Assembly (NCBI GenBank): GCA_037147175.1
Contig: JBAWVS010000005.1
Span: 1 to 64,000, forward strand
Length of the DNA: 64,000 nt
Source: a bacterium
GTDB taxonomy: Bacteria > Cyanobacteriota > Vampirovibrionia > Gastranaerophilales > UBA9971
Direction: 5' to 3'
A program made the translations under genes and the position numbers. This document shows positions 49,452-57,579 of this stretch, piece after piece. Position 1 is the stretch's first letter. Each line of letters starts with the position of its first letter. The notes under the pieces are model-generated. The model had not been told where the DNA came from. It worked only from the letters and a program-made list of their open reading frames with translations, and made no database searches.

Positions 49452-50087
49452 ATGTCTAAAAAAGAATATTTGGCAAAAATTTTTGTTGTGTTTGGGATTA
49501 CAACCCTGATTACGTGGATTGTTAATTTTATTATTTTAATAATTCCTTTTCAATTTAAGATTGCAAAGTGGGTATATTTGTTTTCTCAAGAAGTATCAGA
49601 AAGAAGTATCTTTCCTCTTTTAGGTCTTTTAGCCGTAGTTGGAGGAACTTATCTTTGCAATTCCGCTAAAGAATCCAAATGCAGATGTGCAGTCTGGGCA
49701 GAAAGAGTGTCCGCGGTGCTAAGTATATTTTTCTTTGCAGGACTTGTAACTATAGCAGTTGTTTACAGTCTTTCCGTAAGACCTCTTTTGGCTGATGTCA
49801 AAACACAAATTTTAGGTGAAGCAGATAAAGTAAAATCTCAAATAGTGATGATGGCTCAATCAAATCCAAGCATCAAACAAGAAAATATACAGAATGGACT
49901 GCAGGATTTAGAAAAAAGAGTTGGGATGGAGCTTGCGGGCGCAAAAAATGATATCATTACAAACAGTGTTAAAATTATTTTTGATCTTCTTGCTTTTGCT
50001 CTGGCATATTTAATATTGGCTGTTCTTCTTATTAAAATGTCCCTGCTAAAAGAGACTAAAGTAAAAACTGAAAGTTGTTTATTTTAA
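49452..50087 (+). CDS. Four-helix membrane protein, HpsJ-like
   Basis: A 211-residue protein with membrane segments at about 10-33, 50-66, 85-107 and 178-199. A hydrophilic, partly helical segment (about 110-175) lies between helices 3 and 4. The layout, with E-R-S-I-F-P-L-L-G-L after helix 1, resembles cyanobacterial HpsJ-type proteins linked to polysaccharide secretion and motility, but this is from memory of the pattern and not certain. AAAGGAG precedes the ATG at good spacing. It is a single gene, convergent with the protease gene two bases away. Confidence 0.72.
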   Translation: MSKKEYLAKIFVVFGITTLITWIVNFIILIIPFQFKIAKWVYLFSQEVSERSIFPLLGLLAVVGGTYLCNSAKESKCRCAVWAERVSAVLSIFFFAGLVTIAVVYSLSVRPLLADVKTQILGEADKVKSQIVMMAQSNPSIKQENIQNGLQDLEKRVGMELAGAKNDIITNSVKIIFDLLAFALAYLILAVLLIKMSLLKETKVKTESCLF

Positions 50088-50088
50088 A

Positions 50089-51849
50089 TTAATTAGGCAG
50101 AGTTTCAAGCTGCCCGTATTTTTTAGTGCAGTCTTTTATAAAATCATAAAGTTCGGGATCTTTACGTTTTAAAACCGATCTGGTATTTGCTTCAGGAGAT
50201 TCGTAATTATCACTGTCGATTAACTTAACATGGGGTTTATAAATTGATATATAGGCTTCATAGCCCTGAGCAAAATATTCATGGCAGTTCAAAGCTGCAT
50301 AGCTGTCGAGGCATTTATTTTCTTTTTTAGCCTTATTATAAAGTTCTTCTAATCCGGCACAATCTTTTTTATCCAGTATATAGTCATGAAGATTATGTTT
50401 AAATTCATGTGCAACAGCATTATCTGATCTTTTAAGTAAAGTATTATTTATTACGGATGTATTACTGCCACAGGAGCCTTTAACTGACTCCCAAAAACGG
50501 CCGTTCCCTGTTCTTTTTCCTGTAAGATATTTTTTTATACCGGTAATAATGTCATTTGTAATAAAAAATTTTGCGCCCATTGCGGTCATTTCTTTTAAAG
50601 CGCCATGATAAGGAATAAGCGCCTCGTCTATACGATTTTTTTGTTTTGGATTCAAGTCTTCAATCCCATTAATATACTGGGCTCTTAATTTTTTATAATC
50701 TTTACGTTCTGACTTATCAAGAATTTGTTTATTTAAAAAACGATCTTCCTGATTAAAATGCCCCTGAGCTTTTTGCAGCAAAATATAAGCAGCATCATTA
50801 AGAGGAGAATCTGATTTGCTTATTTTTTCAAGAGTTGTTTTTATTTCATTTGGATGTTTTCTTAAGTAAAGTGTAAAAGAATGAAGCGCCATTTCTTTTA
50901 ATTCAAGGTCTTTGTCTGTATTTGACGGAGACTTTATTATTCCTGATAAAAGCTTATAGCTTTCTTCAGTTTTTACCCTGCCTGCACACCAAACCGCTGC
51001 AATTTTTAAAGAATGTTCAGATTTTTCATTTTTTAAAATTTCGGGGACGATTGTTTGTAATTGCAGATCACGAATTTTGCCGAGATTTATTAAAGCAGTT
51101 CTTTTATCTGTTTTAGAAGTCGTGTCTTTAATACTTTTTTGAACTTCCTGAAAAGCAGGATTCTCTTCAGGAATAATTCTTATCAAAAGGTCTAAAGCAC
51201 TTTTTTTGCAATCATCGGAATATTTTTCTTTAAGAATATCAAATAATAATTTTTGGGTTTTTTCTTTTGAGTTTGCGTCCAGATTGTCATAAATCAAATT
51301 TAACATGTAAATAGAGTTTAGTTTTATTCTTTTAGCAAAAAAAGAATTATCGGGAGTTTTTTTAATAATTTTTTCGATTAAAGGAAAGTGGGAAGAAAGA
51401 TCGCCTAAAGGGATTTTTATCGTTTTTAACATTATGTAGTGGCTAAAAAGCCCATATAAAGCGCACTCACGAAGTTTTGCTATGCATTCTTCTTTGTTTT
51501 CAGGTACAGGTTTCATTGCAGATGTCATTAAAGCACGATTTATATATCGTGCAGGATTTTCGGCTTCCTGCCAGAGTATTTTTTCTTCAAACTTTAACAA
51601 ATTGTGTTTATCTTTAACGTTTTCGCTTTGTTTCACTGTTTCCGCAAGTTTATTTAATGTTTGTATATCTTCCATATCTTCTATAAAATTTAAGGGAGAT
51701 GTGTCAAATTTGTCTATTGCTTGAGTTCCGCTAAATGACAATCCTGAAAATTTATTTTTAAGCAAACCGTAATTTTCATTGCGAGGGTTCCATGCAAGAG
51801 GCAATTTTGCAAGTTTATTATAAAAAATTAAATTGTTTTGAATCTGCAT
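50089..51849 (-). CDS. HEAT-like repeat protein with C-terminal anthrax-lethal-factor-like zinc protease domain
   Basis: A 586-residue protein. Residues 38-41 carry S-F-S-G, the short motif shared with three other proteins here. Residues about 60-370 are all helical with HEAT/armadillo-like spacing. The C-terminal 170 residues form a zinc metalloprotease: H481-E482-F-K-H485 supplies the HExxH site, and N-C-H-E524-Y-F-A-Q-G-Y supplies the third ligand, as in the ATLF domain of anthrax lethal factor relatives (gluzincin). L-K-R-K-D-P-E-L-Y-D-F matches the usual end of that domain. No Sec signal or membrane helix is seen. It may be an exported effector, a toxin or an intracellular protease. The ATLF assignment is by motif only. 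Confidence 0.72.
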   Translation of the reverse strand: MQIQNNLIFYNKLAKLPLAWNPRNENYGLLKNKFSGLSFSGTQAIDKFDTSPLNFIEDMEDIQTLNKLAETVKQSENVKDKHNLLKFEEKILWQEAENPARYINRALMTSAMKPVPENKEECIAKLRECALYGLFSHYIMLKTIKIPLGDLSSHFPLIEKIIKKTPDNSFFAKRIKLNSIYMLNLIYDNLDANSKEKTQKLLFDILKEKYSDDCKKSALDLLIRIIPEENPAFQEVQKSIKDTTSKTDKRTALINLGKIRDLQLQTIVPEILKNEKSEHSLKIAAVWCAGRVKTEESYKLLSGIIKSPSNTDKDLELKEMALHSFTLYLRKHPNEIKTTLEKISKSDSPLNDAAYILLQKAQGHFNQEDRFLNKQILDKSERKDYKKLRAQYINGIEDLNPKQKNRIDEALIPYHGALKEMTAMGAKFFITNDIITGIKKYLTGKRTGNGRFWESVKGSCGSNTSVINNTLLKRSDNAVAHEFKHNLHDYILDKKDCAGLEELYNKAKKENKCLDSYAALNCHEYFAQGYEAYISIYKPHVKLIDSDNYESPEANTRSVLKRKDPELYDFIKDCTKKYGQLETLPN

Positions 51850-52147
51850 TTGTTAATTCTTTACTTTTATAAAATGTTTCTGTTTTTTTAAAACAGCTGA
51901 ATTTAAAAAAATGCTTGTAAAAAATGCGAAAAACCTCATGATTTAGTGAAAACAGCCTTCGATAGTTATGAAAACCAACTTAATATTTCTTTAAAAATAC
52001 TATTTGCCTGAAAATCAAGGCTTTTTGTTTGAGATTCTACCCTATTTGAATTAACAACTTAAAATCCCATAGTCTTTTTATAGGATGGTTTACACCTGCC
52101 AGAGTGTTTTAAACTCATCCCTCGGAGGATGTCTTAAAAAATTAAAT
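51850..52147. other. Intergenic region upstream of the protease gene and the small SFKG protein
   Basis: About 300 AT-rich bases between divergent genes. I see no RNA gene or palindrome. It should hold the promoters of both genes. Confidence 0.35.
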
Positions 52148-52432
52148 ATGGCAAACTTAATCTATACAAAGAAAAATTTTTCTTTTAAGGGGGAATGCCT
52201 TATTCAAAGGCATTATATGGCATGTATAAATATTATTATTACCGGGGGAAGTAGTTTTTTTATGAACACAAACGAAGAGTGTCTGCTTTTATTTTTAAAA
52301 AATCCTGGAAGAATTGATAAAACAACCAGCGAATTAAAAAACTTTATTTTTTCAAGAAATGATAATATTATTAGTAGGGAGTTTGCTGTGACAAAAACCA
52401 GTAACCCTATTAATGCCAAATGGATCAGATAA
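52148..52432 (+). CDS. Small hypothetical protein with an S-F-K-G motif
   Basis: A possible 94-residue protein from the ATG at 52148; a longer reading from 52085 is open but its start has no ribosome site. Residues 11-16 read F-S-F-K-G-E, the same short N-terminal motif found in the protease at 50089, the nucleotidase at 15153 and the protein at 56727. The remainder is a mixed sequence with a lysine-rich centre and no membrane helix. The ribosome site is weak, so this gene may not be real; the motif is the main reason to keep it. A hairpin follows before the next gene. Confidence 0.45.
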   Translation: MANLIYTKKNFSFKGECLIQRHYMACINIIITGGSSFFMNTNEECLLLFLKNPGRIDKTTSELKNFIFSRNDNIISREFAVTKTSNPINAKWIR

Positions 52433-52458
52433 AAAACAAAAAACTGCTTATAAAAAAA

Positions 52459-52503
52459 TTCCTCTCATGGCGCCGATAGGACTATTGTCGGAGCAGAGAG
52501 GAA
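52459..52503 (+). promoter_or_regulatory. Two-part hairpin upstream of the diguanylate cyclase gene
   Basis: AATTCCTCTC pairs with GAGAGGAAAATT around an inner stem CCGATA / TGTCGG (one G-U pair). It sits just before the GAGGA ribosome site of the cyclase. It lacks a T tract and the conserved c-di-GMP riboswitch core, so it may be a leader structure or a protein-binding site. Confidence 0.45.
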
Positions 52504-52527
52504 AATTTTGTTAATTGAGGAATAAAA

Positions 52528-54390
52528 ATGGAAAAATTAAAAATTTTTTGGGATAAAAAATTATTCAGACAAAGTTCATATTTTGTATTTGTTATTTTAA
52601 CTATATTTTTTCTAAATTTTCTGGCTAATAAAGTTTTTGATATCGGAAAACTGCTTGAAGCTTATGAGTTGAAGACTTATGATCTCAGGCTTCAAATGAC
52701 AAGAAAAACAAAAAAAATTAATCCTAAAATTGTTATTCTGAGTATAGACAACGTAAGCCTGGAAATTCTGGAAGAAGACTTGGGGCGTTGGCCGTGGAGC
52801 AGGGATGTTTATACTGATACAATAAATTATCTTGAAAAAGGCGATGTAGGCCTTTTGGATTTTGATATGATGTTTGTAGGCTACCAGAAGGGCTTTAGAG
52901 ATAAAGACATTGAATTTGCAAACACAATAGCAAAACATAATAATGTATACGTTTCCATGAGTTTTGAGGACAGGAGTGGAGTGAAAAACACGCCTGATTT
53001 GCCTGTTTCATTGAAAGCGGATTTGGAAAATCACAGTAAAACTATAAATTTTCAAGATTCCGGTATTAATTATTACCCTATTTTAATTTTAGACAGGCTA
53101 ATTAACAGCACCAAAAATATAGGAATTATAAATTTCAAAAGGGATGAAGAAGATAAAATTGCCCGCAGAAGTCCTACTTTTCTAAAATATAAAGAAAATT
53201 ATTATCCTTATATGGCTTTTAAATTAGCATTAGATTATATAAAAAAACATGAAAAAGTTAAATCGGATAAGTTTGTAATTAACGAAAAAAATCAAATTTT
53301 ATTCGGCAACAGAAACATTCAGCTTGATGATAAAGGTTCTATGATTATTAATTGGTACGGTCGTGAGCATTCTTTTGAATATATTCCTTTTTGGAAAGTT
53401 TATAAATCAATAGAAAATGAAAAAAAAGGATTGCCGCCGATAATACCAAAAGATTATTTCAAAGACAAAGTTGTTTTTGTCGGGGCAACCGCCATTTCTT
53501 TATTTGACCTGAAAAGCACACCGTTAAGCAGTGTTTATCCCGGTGTTGAAATACAGGCAACTGTTTTAAACAATATACTTGATAATAATCCTATAAAAAG
53601 AGCTTCAGATAATATCAATATTGGAATTTGTCTCTTACTGGGGCTTTTAATAGCGATAGCTGTCATAAAAATCCGACAGCCCCTTATCTCAACCCTTATT
53701 TCTATAATGGTTTTGTCTTCTTATATCGGTTTTGCTTCCTATATGCTTAATGAGCATAATTTATGGCTTGATGTGTTGCCGCAGGCTGTTTTTGTAATAC
53801 TTGCTTTTACATTTATGTTTATTATCAAATATGTCCTTAAATCAAAAGATTTTGATTACACTTATAAACTTGCAACCACTGACGGACTTACAAATCTGTA
53901 CAATCACAGGTATTTTCAGGAACATTTGACAAAATGTATGAAAAAAGCTGATAAAAACAACACCCGTTTTGCTTTAGTCCTTATAGATATTGACCATTTC
54001 AAAAAATTTAACGACACTTACGGACACCAGGCAGGAGATGAGGTTTTAAGACAGGTTGGACAGACACTTAGAAAAGCCGTTAAGGCTCGTGATCTTGTCG
54101 CAAGGTATGGCGGAGAAGAAATGGTGATTATTCTCGACAACGCACATACCGAAGCTGCGTTAAAAGCGGCAAACAGAATTTGTCAAACAATCGCGGAAAA
54201 AAAATTCGAGCTTGCGGAAAAGCTTACTGTTACTGTAACAATAAGCTTAGGAGTTTCTGTTTATCCTATTGACGGAAAAAATTCGACCGAACTTATAGAA
54301 TTTGCCGATCAGGGGCTTTATAGAGCCAAACATAACGGACGTAATCAGGTCGGCTCCATCCCCGAAATTAAAATTATTGTCGCAGAATAA
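52528..54390 (+). CDS. CHASE2-domain diguanylate cyclase
   Basis: A 620-residue membrane signalling enzyme that makes cyclic di-GMP from two GTP. Residues about 14-34 form the first membrane helix, a CHASE2 sensor follows (about 40-330, with D-R-I-A-R-R-S-P-like and F-V-G-A-T-A), then three helices (about 355-440), and a GGDEF domain (about 455-610). The active site reads R-Y-G-G-E-E-M instead of GGDEF, a variant found in active cyclases. The inhibitory-site R-x-x-D is K-A-R-D here, so product feedback is probably lost. GAGGA precedes the ATG. It converges with the methyltransferase gene five bases downstream. Confidence 0.92.
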   Translation: MEKLKIFWDKKLFRQSSYFVFVILTIFFLNFLANKVFDIGKLLEAYELKTYDLRLQMTRKTKKINPKIVILSIDNVSLEILEEDLGRWPWSRDVYTDTINYLEKGDVGLLDFDMMFVGYQKGFRDKDIEFANTIAKHNNVYVSMSFEDRSGVKNTPDLPVSLKADLENHSKTINFQDSGINYYPILILDRLINSTKNIGIINFKRDEEDKIARRSPTFLKYKENYYPYMAFKLALDYIKKHEKVKSDKFVINEKNQILFGNRNIQLDDKGSMIINWYGREHSFEYIPFWKVYKSIENEKKGLPPIIPKDYFKDKVVFVGATAISLFDLKSTPLSSVYPGVEIQATVLNNILDNNPIKRASDNINIGICLLLGLLIAIAVIKIRQPLISTLISIMVLSSYIGFASYMLNEHNLWLDVLPQAVFVILAFTFMFIIKYVLKSKDFDYTYKLATTDGLTNLYNHRYFQEHLTKCMKKADKNNTRFALVLIDIDHFKKFNDTYGHQAGDEVLRQVGQTLRKAVKARDLVARYGGEEMVIILDNAHTEAALKAANRICQTIAEKKFELAEKLTVTVTISLGVSVYPIDGKNSTELIEFADQGLYRAKHNGRNQVGSIPEIKIIVAE

Positions 54391-54394
54391 TTTA

Positions 54395-55276
54395 TTAGGA
54401 GAGTTTTTCTGCGTAAATATATGCTGTTGGCGAATTTATGGTTATTGTTCTTCCGTCTAAATCCTGTTTTAATCTTTCAATAAATTCATTTACTTCATTT
54501 TCTGAAAAATATTGAAGATATTTTTCTTTTACTGTAGGTTTCCCCGGACTTGGAGGGGTGTTAAGCCATGGCTCAATCATTTCTTTAGAAACAGGATAAG
54601 TTGAATACTGAACAACTATCTCTATGTTTATATTTTTAAAACCGGCTTTTTCAAAGTCTTTTTTCAATGAATGTTCATCAAAGTTCATAAGCGGGTCATT
54701 TTCATCAGAAACCATTTTATCTTCAGCTTCTTTCAGTTCCTGATAATTAGGATAATTTTCGGGAGTCATAAGCTCATAATATTTAGTATTTTTGCTTATA
54801 ATAGGCTCAAAAACAGAAACTCTTCCTCCTTGTTTTAATATCCTGAAAAATTCATTTATTGCTTTAAATTTATCAAGAATATGAACCATTACTGATCTCA
54901 TAACAACTACGTCAATGCAATTTTCAGGAAGCTTTGTATCAGAAGCATCTGTCTGAATAAAATCCATTTCTTTTTCCATTCCACAGGCTTTTGCAATTTT
55001 AAAACATTCTTCAACACAATCATTAAAGGCATCAGAGGCGATAACCCTTCCTGAACCGTCCATTTCTTTGAGCCTTTCATAAGCTCCGAAAGAAAGGAGC
55101 CCGTTTCCTGTGCCTATATCGATAAGAATATCGTCAGGTTTCAAATTGGCTCTGTCAAGGACTTTATCTCTTACCTGACATAGCCATAAAAGCGTTTGCT
55201 GTTTTTGTTCTTCAGACATATATGAAAATCTTGAATTTTTCAGCCATTCTGTCCATGTTTTTACCAGTTCAGACAT
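54395..55276 (-). CDS. SAM-dependent methyltransferase
   Basis: A 293-residue class I methyltransferase. Motif I is I-D-I-G-T-G-N-G-L-L-S (about 51-61), followed by an acidic residue ending strand 2 (V-I-A-S-D-A) and motif IV-like V-V-V-M-R-S-V-M-V-H. The C-terminal half carries Y-S-T-Y-P-V and W-L-N-T-P-P-S-P. The substrate is unknown; a small molecule is likelier than DNA because no target-recognition domain is visible. AGGGAAG precedes the ATG. It is a single-gene unit. Confidence 0.85.
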   Translation of the reverse strand: MSELVKTWTEWLKNSRFSYMSEEQKQQTLLWLCQVRDKVLDRANLKPDDILIDIGTGNGLLSFGAYERLKEMDGSGRVIASDAFNDCVEECFKIAKACGMEKEMDFIQTDASDTKLPENCIDVVVMRSVMVHILDKFKAINEFFRILKQGGRVSVFEPIISKNTKYYELMTPENYPNYQELKEAEDKMVSDENDPLMNFDEHSLKKDFEKAGFKNINIEIVVQYSTYPVSKEMIEPWLNTPPSPGKPTVKEKYLQYFSENEVNEFIERLKQDLDGRTITINSPTAYIYAEKLS

Positions 55277-55513
55277 TTATCTTCCCTTTTATAAATTAAA
55301 ACTGTAATCGCTTTGTTATTAAAGACATCATAATATAATAAAGAAGAAAAGCTTTTAAAATTAATCAATATAATACAACCAAAGTATTTTACAAAAAAAT
55401 CTATAATTCAAAGTAGAAATATGTTGAAAAAAGCTTTATACTTTATAATTACATGATATAGTTTATCAATTGGCTGATGAAAATTAAATGACAAACTTAT
55501 AGGGGAAAAATAA

Positions 55514-55876
55514 ATGGATTCTCAACGCCGCTGGTATGATAATGACCCAACTTTGAGTGAAGCAATGGAATTATTATCCATGTCTCCTGATGATTCAAAA
55601 GATATGGCTGCTGATTTTATTTTAAAACTTCAGGAGGTTATAGCCTCAGATATTATAGAAAAAGTTTATCAAACAGTAAAAAGATACGAAGGCAAAGGCA
55701 CCAGGTGGTATGACAGCGATCCTGTAATGCTTAAAGCTATAGAATTATTAAGAGTTGCGCCTCTGAATATTCAAAAAGCCGCTGCTAAAAAACTTTTAAA
55801 AGCTCTTTCTTCCCAAGAACTTGATGAACTTCAAAAAGAATTTGATATTATTGATTCACAAGATATTGAAGCTTAA
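55514..55876 (+). CDS. Small protein made of two tandem R-W-Y-D repeats
   Basis: A 120-residue protein built from two copies of one unit. The first starts at R6-W-Y-D-N-D-P and the second at R64-W-Y-D-S-D-P, each followed by an E-A/K-A-x-E-L-L helix and a second helix rich in A and K. There is no signal peptide or membrane segment. The sequence resembles no family I know well. Its stop lies 14 bases before folE2, so the two are cotranscribed, although a shared role is not obvious. AGGGGAA precedes the ATG. Confidence 0.82.
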   Translation: MDSQRRWYDNDPTLSEAMELLSMSPDDSKDMAADFILKLQEVIASDIIEKVYQTVKRYEGKGTRWYDSDPVMLKAIELLRVAPLNIQKAAAKKLLKALSSQELDELQKEFDIIDSQDIEA

Positions 55877-55890
55877 ATAAGAAATAAATA

Positions 55891-56730
55891 ATGACATATT
55901 CAGAACTTAAAGACATCCAAAACTCAAAAGACCATAGGGGTATTGATATTCAGAGTGTTGGTGTCAGGAATGTCGAAGTTCCTTTAATTATCCAGAGAAA
56001 GAACGACTGCGAATCAGGAGTGAATACAGAAACAAATTCATTCCCGAAAGAACAGGTTGTAAGCGCAAAAGCAAAAATGAGTGTATCTCTCCCTAAAGAA
56101 TATAGGGGTACTCACATGTCCCGTTTTATTGAAATTCTTTGCGAATGGGGGCAAAGAAATCTTCTTGGAGTCGATATAGAAGGTTGTCTTCAGGAAATGA
56201 AAGCCCGACTCGAAGCAAAAAGCGCAAAAGTTAAATTTGAATTTAAATATTTTATAGATAAACAGGCTCCTTTAAGTAAACTTTCCAGTCCGATGGGCTA
56301 TAAATGCTCTTTTGAGGGTATTTTAAACGAGCATGACTATAAATTTATTTTAGGGGTTTCCGTTCCTGTAACCACGCTTTGCCCTTGCAGCAAAGAAATT
56401 TCTGATTACGGAGCTCATAACCAGAGAACCATAGTAAAAGCCAGAATCAGCTATGATCCAAATAAAATTATATGGCTCGAAGATCTTATAGAATTAATAG
56501 AAAAATGCGGAAGTTGCCCTATTTATCCGCTTTTAAAACGTGAAGACGAAAAATTTGTAACAGAACAGGCTTATAATAATCCTAAATTCATTGAGGACAT
56601 CTTGAGAGACGTTATTTCTGAAATCAGAAAGCTTCCCGAGGTTACATGGTTTGAGATTGATTGCGAGGCTCATGAAAGTATTCACAACCATTCTGCCTGG
56701 GCTCACCATGAGGAAAGCCTCTCAGGTTAA
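55891..56730 (+). CDS. folE2: GTP cyclohydrolase FolE2 (type IB)
   Basis: Converts GTP to 7,8-dihydroneopterin triphosphate at the start of folate and queuosine synthesis. The 279-residue protein carries the FolE2 metal-binding Cys in P-V-T-T-L-C-P-C-S-K-E and the Q-R motif in G-A-H-N-Q-R. FolE2 works with several metals and often replaces zinc-dependent FolE when zinc is scarce. No Zur box was recognised. It is the second gene of an operon with the R-W-Y-D repeat gene. Its 3' end overlaps the convergent gene at 56727 by four bases. Confidence 0.95.
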   Translation: MTYSELKDIQNSKDHRGIDIQSVGVRNVEVPLIIQRKNDCESGVNTETNSFPKEQVVSAKAKMSVSLPKEYRGTHMSRFIEILCEWGQRNLLGVDIEGCLQEMKARLEAKSAKVKFEFKYFIDKQAPLSKLSSPMGYKCSFEGILNEHDYKFILGVSVPVTTLCPCSKEISDYGAHNQRTIVKARISYDPNKIIWLEDLIELIEKCGSCPIYPLLKREDEKFVTEQAYNNPKFIEDILRDVISEIRKLPEVTWFEIDCEAHESIHNHSAWAHHEESLSG

Positions 56731-57230
56731 GGTTGTTTAATTCCCATCCCTGTTAATTTGCTACGAGGGACTTTAATTGTAACTTCCTCAGAAAGATCCA
56801 AATTAAAACTCAGGACTTCTTTGCTGGTGGGTAGTTTTGAACCTGCAGGACTGTAGGTGGGGTTTCCTTTTTGTATAACTGTATGTAAATCAGCTTCTTC
56901 AACTGATGAAGGTTTTATATGTTCTCCAAGTTGAACTTCAAACTCTTTTACAATTCCTGTAACTTTTTTTCTTATTTTTTCAATATTTTTTGGATCAGTA
57001 ACTTCTTGACCAAGTCTTTTTACCATATTAACCAGACTTGAAGCAGTTTTTGAATGTCCCAAGCTGCTTTGACCCATACGTCCATCAACAAAAGTAACCA
57101 AATCTTTATTTTTATCTACCCATATTCCTACCGAAGGGACTCCTGTATAATGAGACCTAAAAATATTCACACCGTTAAACGACGGTTTGCAAATCTGTTT
57201 AGTAAATGGCTGATTAGTAATATTTTGCAT
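56727..57230 (-). CDS. Hypothetical protein with an N-terminal S-F-N-G motif
   Basis: A 167-residue protein I do not recognise. Residues 17-20 read S-F-N-G after a proline, as in three other proteins of this window. The centre has V-D-K-N-K-D-L-V-T-F-V-D-G and a leucine-rich helix, then a beta-rich C-terminus. There is no Sec signal or membrane helix. The codon pattern looks like its neighbours. It may be a secreted or surface-targeted protein if the motif is a sorting tag, but this is only a guess. Confidence 0.7.
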   Translation of the reverse strand: MQNITNQPFTKQICKPSFNGVNIFRSHYTGVPSVGIWVDKNKDLVTFVDGRMGQSSLGHSKTASSLVNMVKRLGQEVTDPKNIEKIRKKVTGIVKEFEVQLGEHIKPSSVEEADLHTVIQKGNPTYSPAGSKLPTSKEVLSFNLDLSEEVTIKVPRSKLTGMGIKQP

Positions 57231-57330
57231 AATTGGTTAATCCCTTATTTTTAATTCTATAAATTATATTTAGAATAAATTATATTGTCAAATAATATTA
57301 TAAATGCGTGAATATTTAACTTTAATTATT

Positions 57331-57374
57331 GGATTGCTACGTCGGGCTTCTAGCCCTCCTCGCAATGACAATCC
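57331..57374. repeat. Dispersed palindromic repeat A-related, short copy
   Basis: GGATTGC and CAATGACAATCC bound a 44-base palindrome with an inner GGGCT / AGCCC stem. It shares the CTCGCAATGA block with the copies at 41046 and 19480 and lies beside repeat B. Confidence 0.7.
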
Positions 57375-57440
57375 CTAATACAAAAGAGAATAAACGCCAG
57401 ACAGATCCTTCGCTTTGCTCAGGAGGAGAGCTTTACGGTA

Positions 57441-57560
57441 TTCGTTCCGGGGTTCGGGGGTGGTAGCCCCTGAATCTCTTTCCCCCGCTGGGTTTTAGTT
57501 TTTCTTTCTTTTGGTTCTGTTTTCTTTATTTTTGCGTCCAAAAAGAAAGAAAATGAACAA
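57441..57560 (-). repeat. Dispersed repeat B, copy 2
   Basis: Inverted relative to the copy at 3253-3370. Its reverse complement starts TTGTTCATTTTCTTTCTTTT and ends CGGAACGAA, with about 120 bases in each copy. The gap 57231-57579 is mostly made of this element and the shorter repeat beside it; I see no gene in it. Confidence 0.75.
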
Positions 57561-57579
57561 AGCGATACTTCAGAAGTTA

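Noticed and set aside
52459-52503. c-di-GMP riboswitch before the diguanylate cyclase
   Set aside because: The hairpin lacks the conserved GEMM core sequence and a second stem of the right type.
57231-57579. Remnant of an insertion sequence
   Set aside because: No transposase fragment can be read in any frame; the region is explained by two dispersed palindromic repeats.
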